Shown here in pieces: positions 11,585 to 22,384 of a DNA stretch of 64,000 nt. Origin of the DNA: Pegoplata infirma (Eukaryota; Arthropoda; Insecta; Diptera; Anthomyiidae); the NCBI GenBank assembly GCA_963921195.1, contig OY992540.1, positions 130,820,671 to 130,884,670 on the forward strand, in the 5' to 3' direction. The translations under genes and the position numbers were made by a program. The notes under the pieces are model-generated. The model was not told the DNA's origin. It saw only the letters and a program-made list of their open reading frames with translations, and did not search any database. The first letter of the stretch is position 1; each line of letters begins with the position of its first letter.

Positions 11585-12025
11585 AATTTACTGAGCTTTA
11601 ATTTAAGCTTGATAGCGTCCAGATTAAGCAAATATTACATGAGATACGAGGGTCGCGCTAAAAATGAAATCGTTTTTGTTCAAACATAGAAATTTAAAAA
11701 AATGTTGTAATAGTTTTTATTCAATGATCAACTCTGCATTTTTTGTCCTACAATTCATTTGACCACCCATTTTTTGTAAAGTTTCATTTTTTGTTTGGGT
11801 TGTTGAAAAAATTAGTTGATAACTGAGTAAAAGCATTTTTTAAATTTTTAATGTTTGAACTTGGAAAAAATCGACTTAAAAATATTTTTAAAAAATTTTC
11901 TGAAAAATGTCTATAAATAATTTCATTCACCAGATCGACCCTCGTGGCACATTTATTATTTGCTCAACCAGGACGTTAACAAGCTTAAATTAAAGCTTTA
12001 TAAATTACCTGCACAACGTTTTTAC
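11585..12025. mobile_element. TIR element, about 75-bp inverted repeats
   Basis: Left GAGCTTTAATTTAAGCTTG...GAGGGTCGCGC is mirrored by right CGACCCTCGTGG...AAGCTTAAATTAAAGC. Spacing is 440 bp and there is no coding potential. A third, diverged end of this family is at 19530-19640. Confidence 0.7.
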
Positions 12026-12829
12026 AATTTATACTCGCTTAATAATAATAATGTTGAATATTGTTAACTTTTTCTTTAGCAAATTACATGCTATAGAAAC
12101 GTTTCTAATGAGTTGACAGCCAGTGTAGTTAAACTTTCCTGTGTTAATCAAAAAACAATCTCTACAATTTATCACAGCTTCCTTATTTGTTTCACATTAC
12201 TCTTTAATATTTCCGGTTTTTAATTTTATTTTTACTAATTTTTCTAAATTTTTAAAATATCCAAAAAACCAAAAAACGTTTGTAAAGCTACCTTAAAATA
12301 TTTTGTTTAACAAACTATTCATTATCATGATTATTAGGTAAGAAAGAAGATTTATCATAATAATATGAAGTTTATTTTTCAAAAAATTTGTATCATAAAT
12401 CATATAGGTTATTATTTAGTCAGTTTTAGCCTTTATTATAATGGTTTTCTTTATGTTTTCACACATGGTGGTCTTGAAAGGTACCAAGTTTTTAAACTCT
12501 TTTAAAAGTTTTTTTTTTTTCAAATATTTTCTTGTCATAAACAGGAAAATTTATTAAAACATATGTTTTCATCTACCATCATAAATTTTTATATTATACT
12601 CGTATCAAATAAAAATCATTTTTAAGGCATAACAATAGTTTTATTTCAAAAATTTACTTAACCCTTGGAATGCTAAAATTTATATTTTGAAAATAAACAG
12701 CCTTACCACAAGAAAAAATATAAATTTAATTTTATTTCCATACAAATTGTTTTTGTTTTTAAAATCGACTTTCAAAAAATGTATTGAAAATTTGAAATTT
12801 AAAATATAACTTTTGTTAAAATAGACTTT
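12026..12829. other. AT-rich sequence, nothing recognised
   Basis: No terminal repeats, tandem structure or coding-like composition that I can identify. Confidence 0.45.
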
Positions 12830-12947
12830 TTGTTTTCTTGTGGTAAGGGCCAAAATGTTTTACATGACCTTGGTGACGTACTTAAGGATTGCAAACTGCC
12901 TTTGGACTTATTCTCGTGTCGGCAGAATTTACCGAGATATGTGCATA
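12830..12947 (+). other. Coding-like fragment of unknown identity
   Basis: About 40 codons, open in the plus frame from 12830, with balanced base composition that contrasts with the AT-rich flanks. The peptide includes VLHDLGDVLKDCKLPLDLFS. It stops being coherent where Helentron-like element 1 begins at 12948; the continuing frame beyond that is element sequence. It may be an exon remnant or a transposon gene fragment. I do not recognise a family. Confidence 0.3.
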
Positions 12948-12960
12948 CTAGCTTACCATC

Positions 12961-12978
12961 CCGGTACTTCGTTACCGG
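12961..12978 (-). other. 3' terminal hairpin of Helentron-like element 1
   Basis: CCGGTACTTCGTTACCGG forms a 6-bp stem with a 6-nt loop, about 13 bp from the AGCTAG terminus. The identical hairpin, inverted, is in element 3 at 50259-50276. Such 3' hairpins are thought to mark the transposition end of rolling-circle elements. Confidence 0.8.
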
Positions 12979-13419
12979 TTGTGTTGAATACTGGATAATA
13001 GAAGGATCAGGATTACTACATCGATTTCCAAGAAATTCCCCTACGTAGTCTTTTTTTATTTACTTGTGGACGTTTAAGTCTTCCATAAAAAATATTTCAA
13101 TGAATAATTTAAACAATAAAATTTGAAAAACTTCGCTAGTATATTATCATGTTCGTTCCGGGGGAAAAATATATTGACAATTTTCGAGCCTTATGTCGGG
13201 ATTTTGGATTTTTATTGAATAAATATTTCAGTGAAAAAAGAAATTGGAATAAAAAAAATAAGTTTGAGTGAAAAAATATATAGAGGGGAAAAATATGGAG
13301 ATTTAAGCTAAACACGAAAAATTTTAGTAAAAATATCATTCCATATTATTCCCTGCTCTATTCCATTTTGTTCCCCGTTCTACTCCATTTCATTTGCAAT
13401 TCCATCTCCTTCTAAGGTC

Positions 13420-13716
13420 ATTATTATAGGAACAAAAAAAGTACCAAAAGTACACTTTATTACACCCAAAAAGTACCTCTTCCAGAATGTTTTTTCTTCA
13501 CCGAAGTATCCTATACTCCATATTTCAATTATATAGGATCATTGTTTCAGCAAATATTAAAAGTACTTTTTATCTCCGTTAAGAAACGTTAAGAAACGAA
13601 ATTTCCAAAAAAGTACTTTTCCACATCTTTTTTTTTTCACCGAAGGATTTTACATTCCAAATTTTAAGTTTCTGTGACCATTATATTTTTTGGAACCTTT
13701 TCCAATTTCAAGTTTC
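13420..13716 (-). repeat. Diverged 146-bp-type repeats, distal side of minisatellite
   Basis: Contains AAAAAGTACCAAAAGTACAC, CACCGAAG(T/G)AT and CCAAATTTTAAGTTTCTGTG blocks. These correspond to the 146-bp units at 15740-16610 but with more differences. The 16-bp array therefore lies inside the larger repeat array. Confidence 0.65.
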
Positions 13717-15740
13717 TACTTTTTATAAAAGGTACTTTTTATAAAAGGTACTTTTTATAAAAGGTACTTTTTATAAAAGGTACTTTTTATAAAAGGTACT
13801 TTTTATAAAAGGTACTTTTTATAAAAGGTACTTTTAATAAAAGGTGCTTTTTATAAAAGGTACTTTTTATAAATGGTACTTTTTATAAAAGGTACTTTTC
13901 ATAAAAGGTACTTTTTATAAAAGGTACTTTTTATAAAAGGTACTTTTAATAAAAGGTACTTTTAATAAAAGGTACTTTTAATAAAAGGTACTTTTTATAA
14001 AAGGTACTTTTTATAAAAGGTACTTTTTATAAAAGGTACTTTTTATAAAAGGTACTTTTTATAAAAGGTACTTTTTATAAAAGTACTTTTTATAAAAGGT
14101 ACTTTTTATTAAAGGTACTTTTTATAAAAGGTACTTTTTATAAAAGGTACTTTTTTTAAAAGGTACTTTTTATAAAAGGTACTTTTTATAAAAGGTACTT
14201 TTTATAAAAGGTACTTTTTATAAAAGGTACTTTTTATAAAAGGTACTTTTTATAAAAGGTACTTTTTATAAAAGGTACTTTTTATAAAAGGTACTTTTTA
14301 TAAAAGGACTTTTTATAAAAGGTACTTTTTATAAAAGGTACTTTTTATAAAAGGTACTTTTTATAAAAGGTACTTTTTATAAAAGTACTTTTTATAAAAG
14401 TACTTTTTATAAAAGTACTTTTTATAAAAGGTACTTTTTATAAAAGGTACTTTTTGTAAAAGGTACTTTTTATAAAAGGTACTTTTTATAAAAGGTACTT
14501 TTTATAAAAGGCACTTTTTATAAAAGGTACTTTTTATAAAAGGTACTTTTTATAAAAGGTACTTTTTATAAAAGGTACTTTTTATAAAAGGTACTTTTTA
14601 TAAAAGGTACTTTTTATAAAAGGTACTTTTTATAAAAGGTACTTTTTATAAAAGGTACTTTTTATAAAAGGTACTTTTATAAAAGGTACTTTTTATAAAA
14701 GGTACTTTTTATAAAAGGTACTTTTTATAAAAGGTACTTTTTATAAAAGGTACTTTTTATAAAAGGTACTTTTTATAAAAGGTACTTTTTATAAAAGGTA
14801 CTTTTTATAAAAGGTACTTTTTATAAAAGGTACTTTTTATAAAAGGTACTTTTTATAAAAGGTACTTTTTATAAAAGGTACTTTTTATAAAAGGTACTTT
14901 TTATAAAAGGTACTTTTTATAAAAGGTACTTTTTATAAAAGGTACTTTTTATAAAAGGTACTTTTTATAAAAGGTACTTTTTATAAAAGGTACTTTTTAT
15001 AAAAGTACTTTTTATAAAAGGTACTTTTTATTAAAGGTACTTTTTATAAAAGGTACTTTTTATAAAAGGTACATTTTTTAAAAGGTACTTTTTATAAAAG
15101 GTACTTTTTATAAAAGGTACTTTTTATAAAAGGTACTTTTTATAAAAGGTACTTTTTATAAAAGGTACTTTTTATAAAAGGTACTTTTTATAAAAGGTAC
15201 TTTTTATAAAAGGACTTTTTATAAAAGGTACTTTTTATAAAAGGTACTTTTTATAAAAGGTACTTTTTATAAAAGTACTTTTTATAAAAGTACTTTTTAT
15301 AAAAGTACTTTTTATAAAAGGTACTTTTTATAAAAGGTACTTTTTGTAAAAGGTACTTTTTATAAAAGGTACTTTTTATAAAAGGTACTTTTTATAAAAG
15401 GCACTTTTTATAAAAGGTACTTTTTATAAAAGGTACTTTTTATAAAAGGTACTTTTTATAAAAGGTACTTTTTATAAAAGGTACTTTTTATAAAAGGTAC
15501 TTTTTATAAAAGGTACTTTTTATAAAAGGTACTTTTTATAAAAGGTACTTTTTATAAAAGGTACTTTTTATAAAAGGTACTTTTTATAAAAGGTACTTCT
15601 TATAAAAGGTACTTTTTATAAAAGGTACTTTTTATAAAAGGTACTTTTTATAAAAGGTACTTTTTATAAAAGGTACTTTTTATAAAAGGTACTTTTTATA
15701 AAAGGTACTTTTTATAAAAGGTACTTTTTATAAAAGGTAC
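13717..15740. repeat. 16-bp minisatellite, about 125 units
   Basis: Units of GGTACTTTTTATAAAA are arranged head to tail with rare variants: loss of GG, TTATTAAAG, TTAATAAAAG, GGCAC, TTGTAAAA. Because 16 is not a multiple of 3, no coding reading frame persists. The order of rare variants in 14081-14520 recurs at 15003-15410, showing a higher-order duplication (see findings). Confidence 0.97.
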
Positions 15741-16610
15741 CATTATTTCAGTAAATTAAAAAAAGTACCAAAAGTACACTTTTTTCCATTTTATTCCCGT
15801 AGAGTCAACATTGGCAAAAACCCAGCCTTGGTGAATATTTTTTCCGGGAGGTGAACCTACATTGCAAATTTTAAGTTTCTAAGACCATTAATTAGGAAAA
15901 TATAAAAGGTACCAAAAGTACAGTTTTTTACCCTTTTTACCCCCTAGAATTACCATTGGCAAAATCCAGCCTTAGTAGATTTATATTCCGGGAGCCTACA
16001 TCCAAAATTTCAAGTGTCTAGGACCATTATTTAAGGAAATATAAAAGGTACCAAAGGTACATTTTTTTACCCTTTTTACCCCCTTAGAATCAACATTGGC
16101 AAAAATCCAGCCTTACTGGATCTATATTCCGGGATTTGAACATACAGTCCAAATTTCAAGTTTCTGTGACCATTATTTCAGGAGATATAAAAAGTACCAA
16201 AAGTACAGTTTTTTACCCTTTTTACCCCCTTAGAATCAACATTGGCAAAAATCCGGCCTTACTGGATCTATATTCCAGGAGTTGAACATACAGTCCAAAT
16301 TTCAAGTCTCTGTGACCATTATTTCAGGAGATATAAAAAGTACCAAAAGTACAGTTTTTTACCGTTTTTGTCCCCTTAGAATCAACATTGGCAAAAATCC
16401 GGCTTTACTGGATCTATATTCCGGGAGGTGAACATACAGTCCAAATTTCAAGTCTCTATGACCATTATTTCAGGAGATATAAAAAGTACCAAAAGTACAG
16501 TTTTATACCCTTTTTACCCCCTTAGAATCAACATTGGCAAAAATCCAGCCTTAGTGGATCTATATTCCGGGAGGTGGACCTACAGTCCAATTTTCAAGTC
16601 TGTAGCTTCA
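15740..16610 (-). repeat. Tandem repeat, about 146 bp, six units
   Basis: CCATTATTTCAGGAGATATA (or a variant) recurs at 15740, 15885, 16024, 16170, 16316 and 16462. Each unit carries AAAAGTACCAAAAGTACAG, TTTTTACCCCCTTAGAAT, AACATTGGCAAAAATCC and GGATCTATATTCCGGGAG. Reverse complemented, the unit resembles the repeats of element 3 (TAATGGTCCTAGAAACTTGA, AATTTGGACT). Confidence 0.9.
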
Positions 16611-16646
16611 GCGGTTTGGGCTGGGCGATGATGAATGAGTATGTCA

Positions 16647-16670
16647 ATCAGTCAGTCAGTCAGTCAGTCA
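16647..16670. repeat. CAGT microsatellite
   Basis: About six CAGT units, 25-45 bp inside the 5' end of Helentron-like element 1 (read TGAC on its own strand). Element 3 has TGAC units at the equivalent position. Confidence 0.9.
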
Positions 16671-16719
16671 CATTACTCTTTTATATATATAGATAAAAAA
16701 TCTCGAGGATATCAAATTT

Positions 16720-17194
16720 TAGATCCGAATTTTAGAGTCTTGAGACCCCGACAGATATTTAGAGCTAGGCTATTCCATATTTTTCCTTACAGTACTTTTT
16801 TTGAAATTTTCACCCGTTTTGCTCTATCTTGCTTAGTTTTCGAGATAACGCCATTTTGAATTTTTAACTAAATTCTAAGAAGATATTAACTAAATTCTTA
16901 GAATTCCACTTCTTAATTCTAAGAATAGAAATATGATCAAGCTATTTTTAGAAAACTTTAACTAATCTTGAGCTAAATTGTGTGATACATTTTTAAGAAA
17001 TATATCTTAAAAATAAAGGTATGTTTCTTAGATTTAGGGAAAATTTCTTTGGTAGTAAAAATTTGTTCCTTATTTTAAAGAACTCCATTTAAAGAAAACT
17101 GTGAGCTATTTATAAGTTAATTAACTAAACTTTTTTTTCTCAAATTTTAAGAAAATTTAACTAAATTTTATGAAAATGTATGAACGACTAAAAA
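16720..17194. repeat. Dispersed repeat remnants, AACTAAATTCTAAGAA words
   Basis: The stretch around TTGCTCTATCTTGCTTAGTT at about 16818-16866 is inverted relative to 33487-33548. From 16865 on, AACTAAATTCTTAGAA and TTTAAGAAAATTTAACTAAA recur at both ends of a 320-bp segment, suggesting a short TIR element. Nothing coding. Confidence 0.45.
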
Positions 17195-17740
17195 AGTCGC
17201 TAAACGCGAACTGGATAATATACGTTTGAAACTACAGACTCAATGTAGTTAAACTTCATTTACAGTTTTTCTTTTCGTGATCCTATTTCCTTTTAAAAGG
17301 ACTTCAAAGTTTTGAGTATTAAATTTTTTAAAATATCTTTTTCATATTTGTACTTGTTCTTGATTGCAAATAAAAGAGTACAATGTCCCCTAATTATTCT
17401 ATTTTATTATTTTTATATATCAGGAAAAAGGAGGTAATTTACTTCCTTTCAAAAATGTATCATTTAACATCACTCAAAATCTCCAACAAAATATTTTGAT
17501 AACGTTTTCAAATGGCTTTATTCACATCCTTTTATCCTGATATGGCGAAATAAAAAAAATGGAAATATTAGGGGAGATCCTCCTCTTTCATTTTCCATCA
17601 CCAGTGTCATCCTAGGACAAGTATCCTTTAAAACTTTGAAGTTCTTTTTAAAGGAAACAGGATCACGAAATGAAAAACTGTAAATGCAATTTTACTCCAT
17701 TTTATCTCTACTTTCAGGCGTATATCATCCGGTGTTTTCA
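17195..17740. mobile_element. Palindromic MITE family beta, copy 2
   Basis: Same family as 8111-8575. In this copy the mirrored ends can be followed further out, to AACTGGATAATATACGTTTG (left) and CAGGCGTATATCATCCGGT (right). The centre carries TTTTATATATCAGGAAAAAG and its mirrored AATAAAAAAAATGG region. Confidence 0.75.
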
Positions 17741-17779
17741 AAAAAAAATTTTCCAAAAATTTTATTCATGTGTTTTTTT

Positions 17780-18520
17780 TTTTCAGTGTGGTATAAATTT
17801 GAGGGCAATCGGATTATTGAAAATTTAAAATAAAAATTAAGAAAACAAATCTTTCATGCGACACATCATATTTATTAATTTTTATGCGCTAAACACAAAT
17901 ATCGAAAAAAAACAAATCGGTCGAAAGATATTTCTATTTGAAATTTGCACAAAATGGTAGTTTTTTCCTAAGTTCAAGAATAATTTTTTTTTAATTCGAA
18001 AAAAAATTTTTCCCTAGACGTTTCATAGAGCTTCAAATAGTCTTTCATTTAAATATAATTTTAGCCAAATCTAATCATTTTAACCCGTGGAGCCCTTCGA
18101 TCAATCTTTGGAAAATTTCCACTAATATTTTGTATTTTTGAGAAATGACAAAATAAAAAAAAAATATTACATTAGTTTAATTTATTTTGGCATGCTGAAT
18201 ATGGACGTCGAAAAATTTCTTAAATCGGTCGAAAGGTTTTCGAGATTTTCTCCTACGCTTAAGGAATTATAAAAGAAAAAGTATCGAAAATTTTTCTTGA
18301 ATGTATAAAAAATCCGCCATTTTTTGCTTATTTCAAAAAGCGATATCTTAAAAATCGTTTGATCAATTATAATTTTTTTTGATATCCGTGTTAAGCGAAT
18401 CAAAATTAATAAATAAATGTGTCGAAAGACATATTTTCAATTTTTTTTTAGTTTTCAAAAATCCAAAACTTTGATCGACGGGTGCCACGGGTTATCTTGA
18501 TCCGATTGGCATATAACTTT
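17780..18520 (+). repeat. Diverged relatives of the CCCGTGGCGCCC repeat
   Basis: AACCCGTGGAGCCCTTCGAT, AAATCGGTCGAAAG and TCATAGAGCTTCAAATAG blocks match the repeat at 7370-8100. A final block around 18470-18500, GATCGACGGGTGCCACGGGT, is the same core reverse complemented, so both orientations occur. Confidence 0.6.
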
Positions 18521-18589
18521 TAACAAAAATCTAAATCTAATAGAATTAATAGTTGAAGAAAACATGTCACTCTAATGGGGGAGTTAGAG

Positions 18590-19230
18590 GGTTAATACAT
18601 TCCACAAAAATATTTTACTAAAAAGTATCTACAAAGTTGCTGAACACAACCTACACCATAGATGTAAAACAAAACATAGTTGTATAAACACATAGTTTAC
18701 AAGATTAGGGCAGGTTAGGTTAGGTTAGATGTGGCGGAGTCAAAGACTCCTCACATAGACCGGATGGTCCATAGCGAAACCACAATAATTCCTCAGCGAC
18801 GCTGATAGATCGCGTTTGTCCTCATCGCGAATTGTACTATTTTCCTTAGGTAGACATTCGAAACCGTTTCCAAGCTCTCGAAGTCATGTCTGCCTAAAAT
18901 GTGCAGTCGGGTTCTGGCCAAAGCAAGACATTGGCAAAGGGGGGAACATTTTCACACCATACACATCAGATGCAAAAAAAAACTTAGTTTCATAAGCCAA
19001 TATGCTGCAAGAGCAGTCCAAAGGGGGGAAATTTTAACTTTTCCTAAAATAAAATTCGAATGTGACCTTTCTAGATTCGAACACACGTTTACATTTTTTG
19101 GTCCCCTCTACCAGAATCAATCATCAAAACCTTGTAATTTTTTTCGTGTCGTGCTGTGTAATCGATTTAATTTTATAAGTCTTATTAGCAACAATTTTCA
19201 AGTCCATTATATGGAGAAAAAATGAAATGG
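18590..19230 (+). repeat. Dispersed repeat gamma, copy 1 (contains LINE tail)
   Basis: CCACAAAAATATTTTACTAA, GCCAATATGCTGCAAGAGCA and CCTCTACCAGAATCAATC blocks occur in the same order at 30715-31235. This copy holds the extra LINE fragment at 18712-18925. The 108-codon frame at 18899-19225 spans the junction and is not a gene. Confidence 0.65.
18712..18925 (-). pseudogene. 3' end of a LINE (ORF2 C-terminus and tail)
   Basis: On the minus strand a frame reads ...LARTRLHILGRHDFESLE... and stops at TGA (18793-18795). It fits the region just after the last cysteines of the C-terminal zinc-finger segment in RNase-H-bearing LINE ORF2 proteins. After the stop come about 65 nt of 3' UTR and a (CCTAA)n tail at 18713-18728. 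It is 5'-truncated to roughly 45 codons. The tail type matches the LINE at 25854-30190, but the sequence is a different family. Inserted in repeat gamma. Confidence 0.7.
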
Positions 19231-19529
19231 AATATCGTAATGATATGTTTCTTGTTGACTACAAAATTATTAAATAACTCCATTTTCATTCTATCATTCT
19301 TCTACTGCTGTTTTAAATTCCACACTTACACAATTGTTGGTTGTGTATTACTGATATAAAGAAAAAAATCTACTATAATTTAAAAAGTAACATCTGTTAA
19401 AGAATGCAATAGAAAACTACACACAGAAAAATCATTTGATAAGTTTTTTTTTACAAAAAATTAGTGATCCAACAAATTAAAGGTCAAAAAAAATCAAAAA
19501 AAATGTTTTTTCAATCATTTCAATTTCCA

Positions 19530-19640
19530 GTTCGACCCTCGTAGCATATTTAATATTAATTCAATCTAGACGCCATCAAGCTTAAATCAAATCTTAATAA
19601 ATTATCTACGCAGAGTTTTTTTGTAATCATACACGTCTTA
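19530..19640. repeat. End fragment of the 11585-12025 element family
   Basis: TTCGACCCTCGTAGCATATT...CATCAAGCTTAAATCAAATC matches the right terminal repeat of the element at 11585-12025. The other end was not found nearby. Confidence 0.55.
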
Positions 19641-19709
19641 TAATGTTTAGTTTTGTTAAGTTTGTCGTAAACGAATTGCTGTCTAAGTAATATACCGTCC
19701 AACAAAAAT

Positions 19710-20310
19710 GAAAAAAAGTTGATAAACACGAACTGGATAATCTACGTTTGAAACTAGAAACTAAATGTAGTGAAACTTCATTTACAGTTTTTCTTTTCGT
19801 GATCCTGTTTGCTTTTAAAAGGACTTAACATTTTAAGAGAATTAAATTTTATAAAATAGTTTTTTAATATTTGTACTTATACTAGGATACCACTAGTGAT
19901 AGCAAATGAGGGATCTCCACTAATTTTCCTATTTTATTATTTTTACATATCAGGAATAAGGAGGTAAGTTACGTCCTTTTAAAAATGTATCCTTCAATAT
20001 CATTCAAAATGTTCAACAAAATATTTTGATTAAGTTTTCAAATGACTTTATTAACATCCTTTTAAACTGATATGGCAAAATAAAAATTTGGAATAATTAG
20101 GGGAGATCCTCATCTTTCGTTTGCCATCACCAGTGTCATCCTAGGACAAGTACAAATATTTCAAAAATGTTTTACAAAATGTATCCTTTAAAACTTGTAA
20201 GTCCTTTTAAAAGGAAACAGGATCACGAAATGAAAAACTGTAACTCCAGTTTTACTCCATTTGATCTCTACTTTCAGACGTACATAAATCATCACACTCC
20301 ATATTTTTCG
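19710..20310. mobile_element. Palindromic MITE family beta, copy 3
   Basis: Left AACTGGATAATCTACGTTTG and TTCATTTACAGTTTTTC, right AAACTGTAACTCCAGTTTTA and TTCAGACGTA. The interior matches copies 1 and 2, including ATCAGGAATAAGGAGGTAAG and CATCACCAGTGTCATCCTAG. Confidence 0.75.
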
Positions 20311-20409
20311 AAATTTTTAAATATTTTCTAAACGAAAAGTGTCCTAAAATCTGAGAATATTTTAACTGAAAATCTCAATATGCTTATTAGAGTTAATTTT
20401 AAAAAATTG

Positions 20410-21560
20410 ATCTGCGGGTATCATAATTTTTTTTGAAGGATTTAGGGAAACTAAAAAGAATGGCGGTATTTTTTTGGAAAAAAATACGCTCCTTGGGGTG
20501 GTTCAAAGCATCTGACAACGCGAATTTTGAGCTGATTTTTCTGCAAAGCAAAAACGGCTGAATATATCGCAAATCTTATTTCACCAGTCGATTCTACAGC
20601 AAAAAATAATACAATGCTCGTTTTTCAAACTCTTAAAAAAAGTTCCAAACCCCCATCACAGAGGGCGGAAATATAAGGTTTTTCCATTTCCTTTTTAAAT
20701 TAATTTTTTAAATATGCGCAATTAAAGGGCATTTTCAGCTTAAAAAAATGGTACCAAAATTTCCGTTCTATCACAACCCGTTAAGAAGTTATAAGCTCTC
20801 AAAAATGGACAAAAACACGGTTTTTGAGAACTTTGATCTCAATTTTCTCGAAAACCTGACGTGATAGAAAAATTTGAAAACCAGATTCAGAATCAGTATC
20901 GTAATGTTAATCGAAAACAAGTTTTATGATCCCAGAATATCATCCAAAAACATCACAAAAAAATGCTCTCAATAATGCACAAAAATGCGTTTTTGTGAAC
21001 TTTGACCTCAATTATTTCAAAAACCTGACGTTACGGAACATTTTGGAAACCAGATTTGGAATCAGCATTGAGGGGAAAATCGAAAACGGGTGTCTAGACC
21101 GCTGACCCATCCAAAAATTTTTCAAATATCGGTCAGTGTTTTAAAATTTTGCCGTTAGAAAAAAAACTTTGAAGCCTTATAACTTTTTAATGGGCTGTGA
21201 TAGAAAGGTGCTTTTTGTACCAATTTTCTAAGCAAAAACTGCCTCTTCATCGTGCATGATTAAAAAAATAATTTAAATTTTTTTTAAAAAAAAATCGATT
21301 TTTTCGTCCCCTGCTATGGGTTATTGGAACTTTTTTTAAGAGTTCAAAAAACTGCTATTGTATTAATTTTTGCTGTAGAATCGACTGGTGAAATCAGATT
21401 TGCAATATATTCAGCCGTTTTTTCTCTGCAGAACAATCAGCTCAAAATCCGCGTTTTCAGATGCTTTGAACCACCCCAAGGCGTGAAAATTTTTCCAAAA
21501 AAATACCGGCGTTATTTTTAGCTCCCCTAAATCCTTTAAAAAAATGATGATATCCGATAT
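20410..21560. mobile_element. Long palindrome, arms about 550 bp
   Basis: Left CGGGTATCAT, AAGGATTTAGGG, GGGGTGGTTCAAAGCATCTG and CCAGTCGATTCTACAGCAAA mirror the right end in reverse order. The centre is near 20985 at a GACCTCAATT..CAAAAACCTGACG core, resembling the centre of 3966-5133. Frames at 21324-21521 and 21457-21666 fall in the right arm. Target duplication not found. Confidence 0.8.
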
Positions 21561-21954
21561 ACAGATGAAGTGTCATAGTCACCAAACGAACTCTAATGCT
21601 TATAAAAACGTAAGTTTCGGGTATGTGATGGTAAAACTCAAAAACCGCTGAACCGATTGACACCAAGCTTAGACAATATATTAGTATAGTCTGGGGTAAG
21701 GTATCTTTTAAGTTTAATTCCGACAGGTGGCGCTATTTATGATACGATTTGGCTTAAAAGTAAGTTTCCTCATAAAATTTTAACCCAGTAGATGGCGCTG
21801 AGGGTTACGGCGTAATTCGATTCGAAAGGAAAATTACTTCGAATACAAATTTCTTTTTGCAAATAATTTAAGGCTAAATAAGTTTGCTAATAAAATTTGG
21901 ACCCGTTAGATGGCGCTAGGTTAAAGTTGATTAAGAAATTCTTCATTTGTAAAT

Positions 21955-22376
21955 TTTAGATTTTTACCAATAATTTTGTAATTTTACAAGGTTTTTACCA
22001 ATAAAATTGTAAATTTAAAAATTTTTTGACACGATAAAATTTACAAAGAGGTTTCGTAATTTTACTACCTCCTATTTTACGAGAATTCCTAGTAATTTTA
22101 CAAGCTTTTTACCAATAATTTTGTAATTTTACAAGCTTTTTACCAATAAAATTGTAAATTTACAGTTTTTTGGCGCAATTAAAATTACAAGGAATTGTCG
22201 TGAATTTACTAGATTTTTTTGTAAAATTATCTTGGAAATTTGTAAAATTACAAAAAAAATGTAAAATTACAAAAAAAATTTAAATTTCGATACGTTAAAA
22301 AACAAGGAAAACTGTTAAATATTGGTAAAATGGGATTACGAGACTTTTCCTAGTAATTTGACAAAGTTTTTAATTT
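21955..22376 (+). repeat. Dispersed repeat alpha, copy 2
   Basis: Ordered match to 5515-5985, with TTTTACCAATAATTTTGTAA, CTCCTATTTTACGAGAATTC and GGGATTACGAGACTTTTCC. Confidence 0.7.
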
Positions 22377-22384
22377 GTGTGTAA

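Larger units (their letters stand above)
12948..16694 (-). mobile_element. Helentron-like (HINE-type) element 1, satellite-carrying
   Basis: On the minus strand the 5' end is ATCTATATATATAAAAGAG at 16694, followed by a (TGAC)n microsatellite and a conserved TCATCGCCCAGCCCAAACCG block shared with element 3 at 43264. The 3' end is a CCGGTA...TACCGG hairpin then AGCTAG, abutting T. Flanks read T|T with no target duplication, as expected for Helitron/Helentron insertion. The interior is 146-bp repeats interrupted by a 16-bp minisatellite. No Rep or helicase frame is present, so it is non-autonomous. Confidence 0.8.

Noticed and set aside
13717..15740. CRISPR-like array
   Set aside because: Units are 16 bp with no spacers, in a eukaryotic, transposon-rich context.
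18713..18728. Telomere repeat (TTAGG)n
   Set aside because: Only three units, directly after a LINE coding end, so it is the LINE tail.
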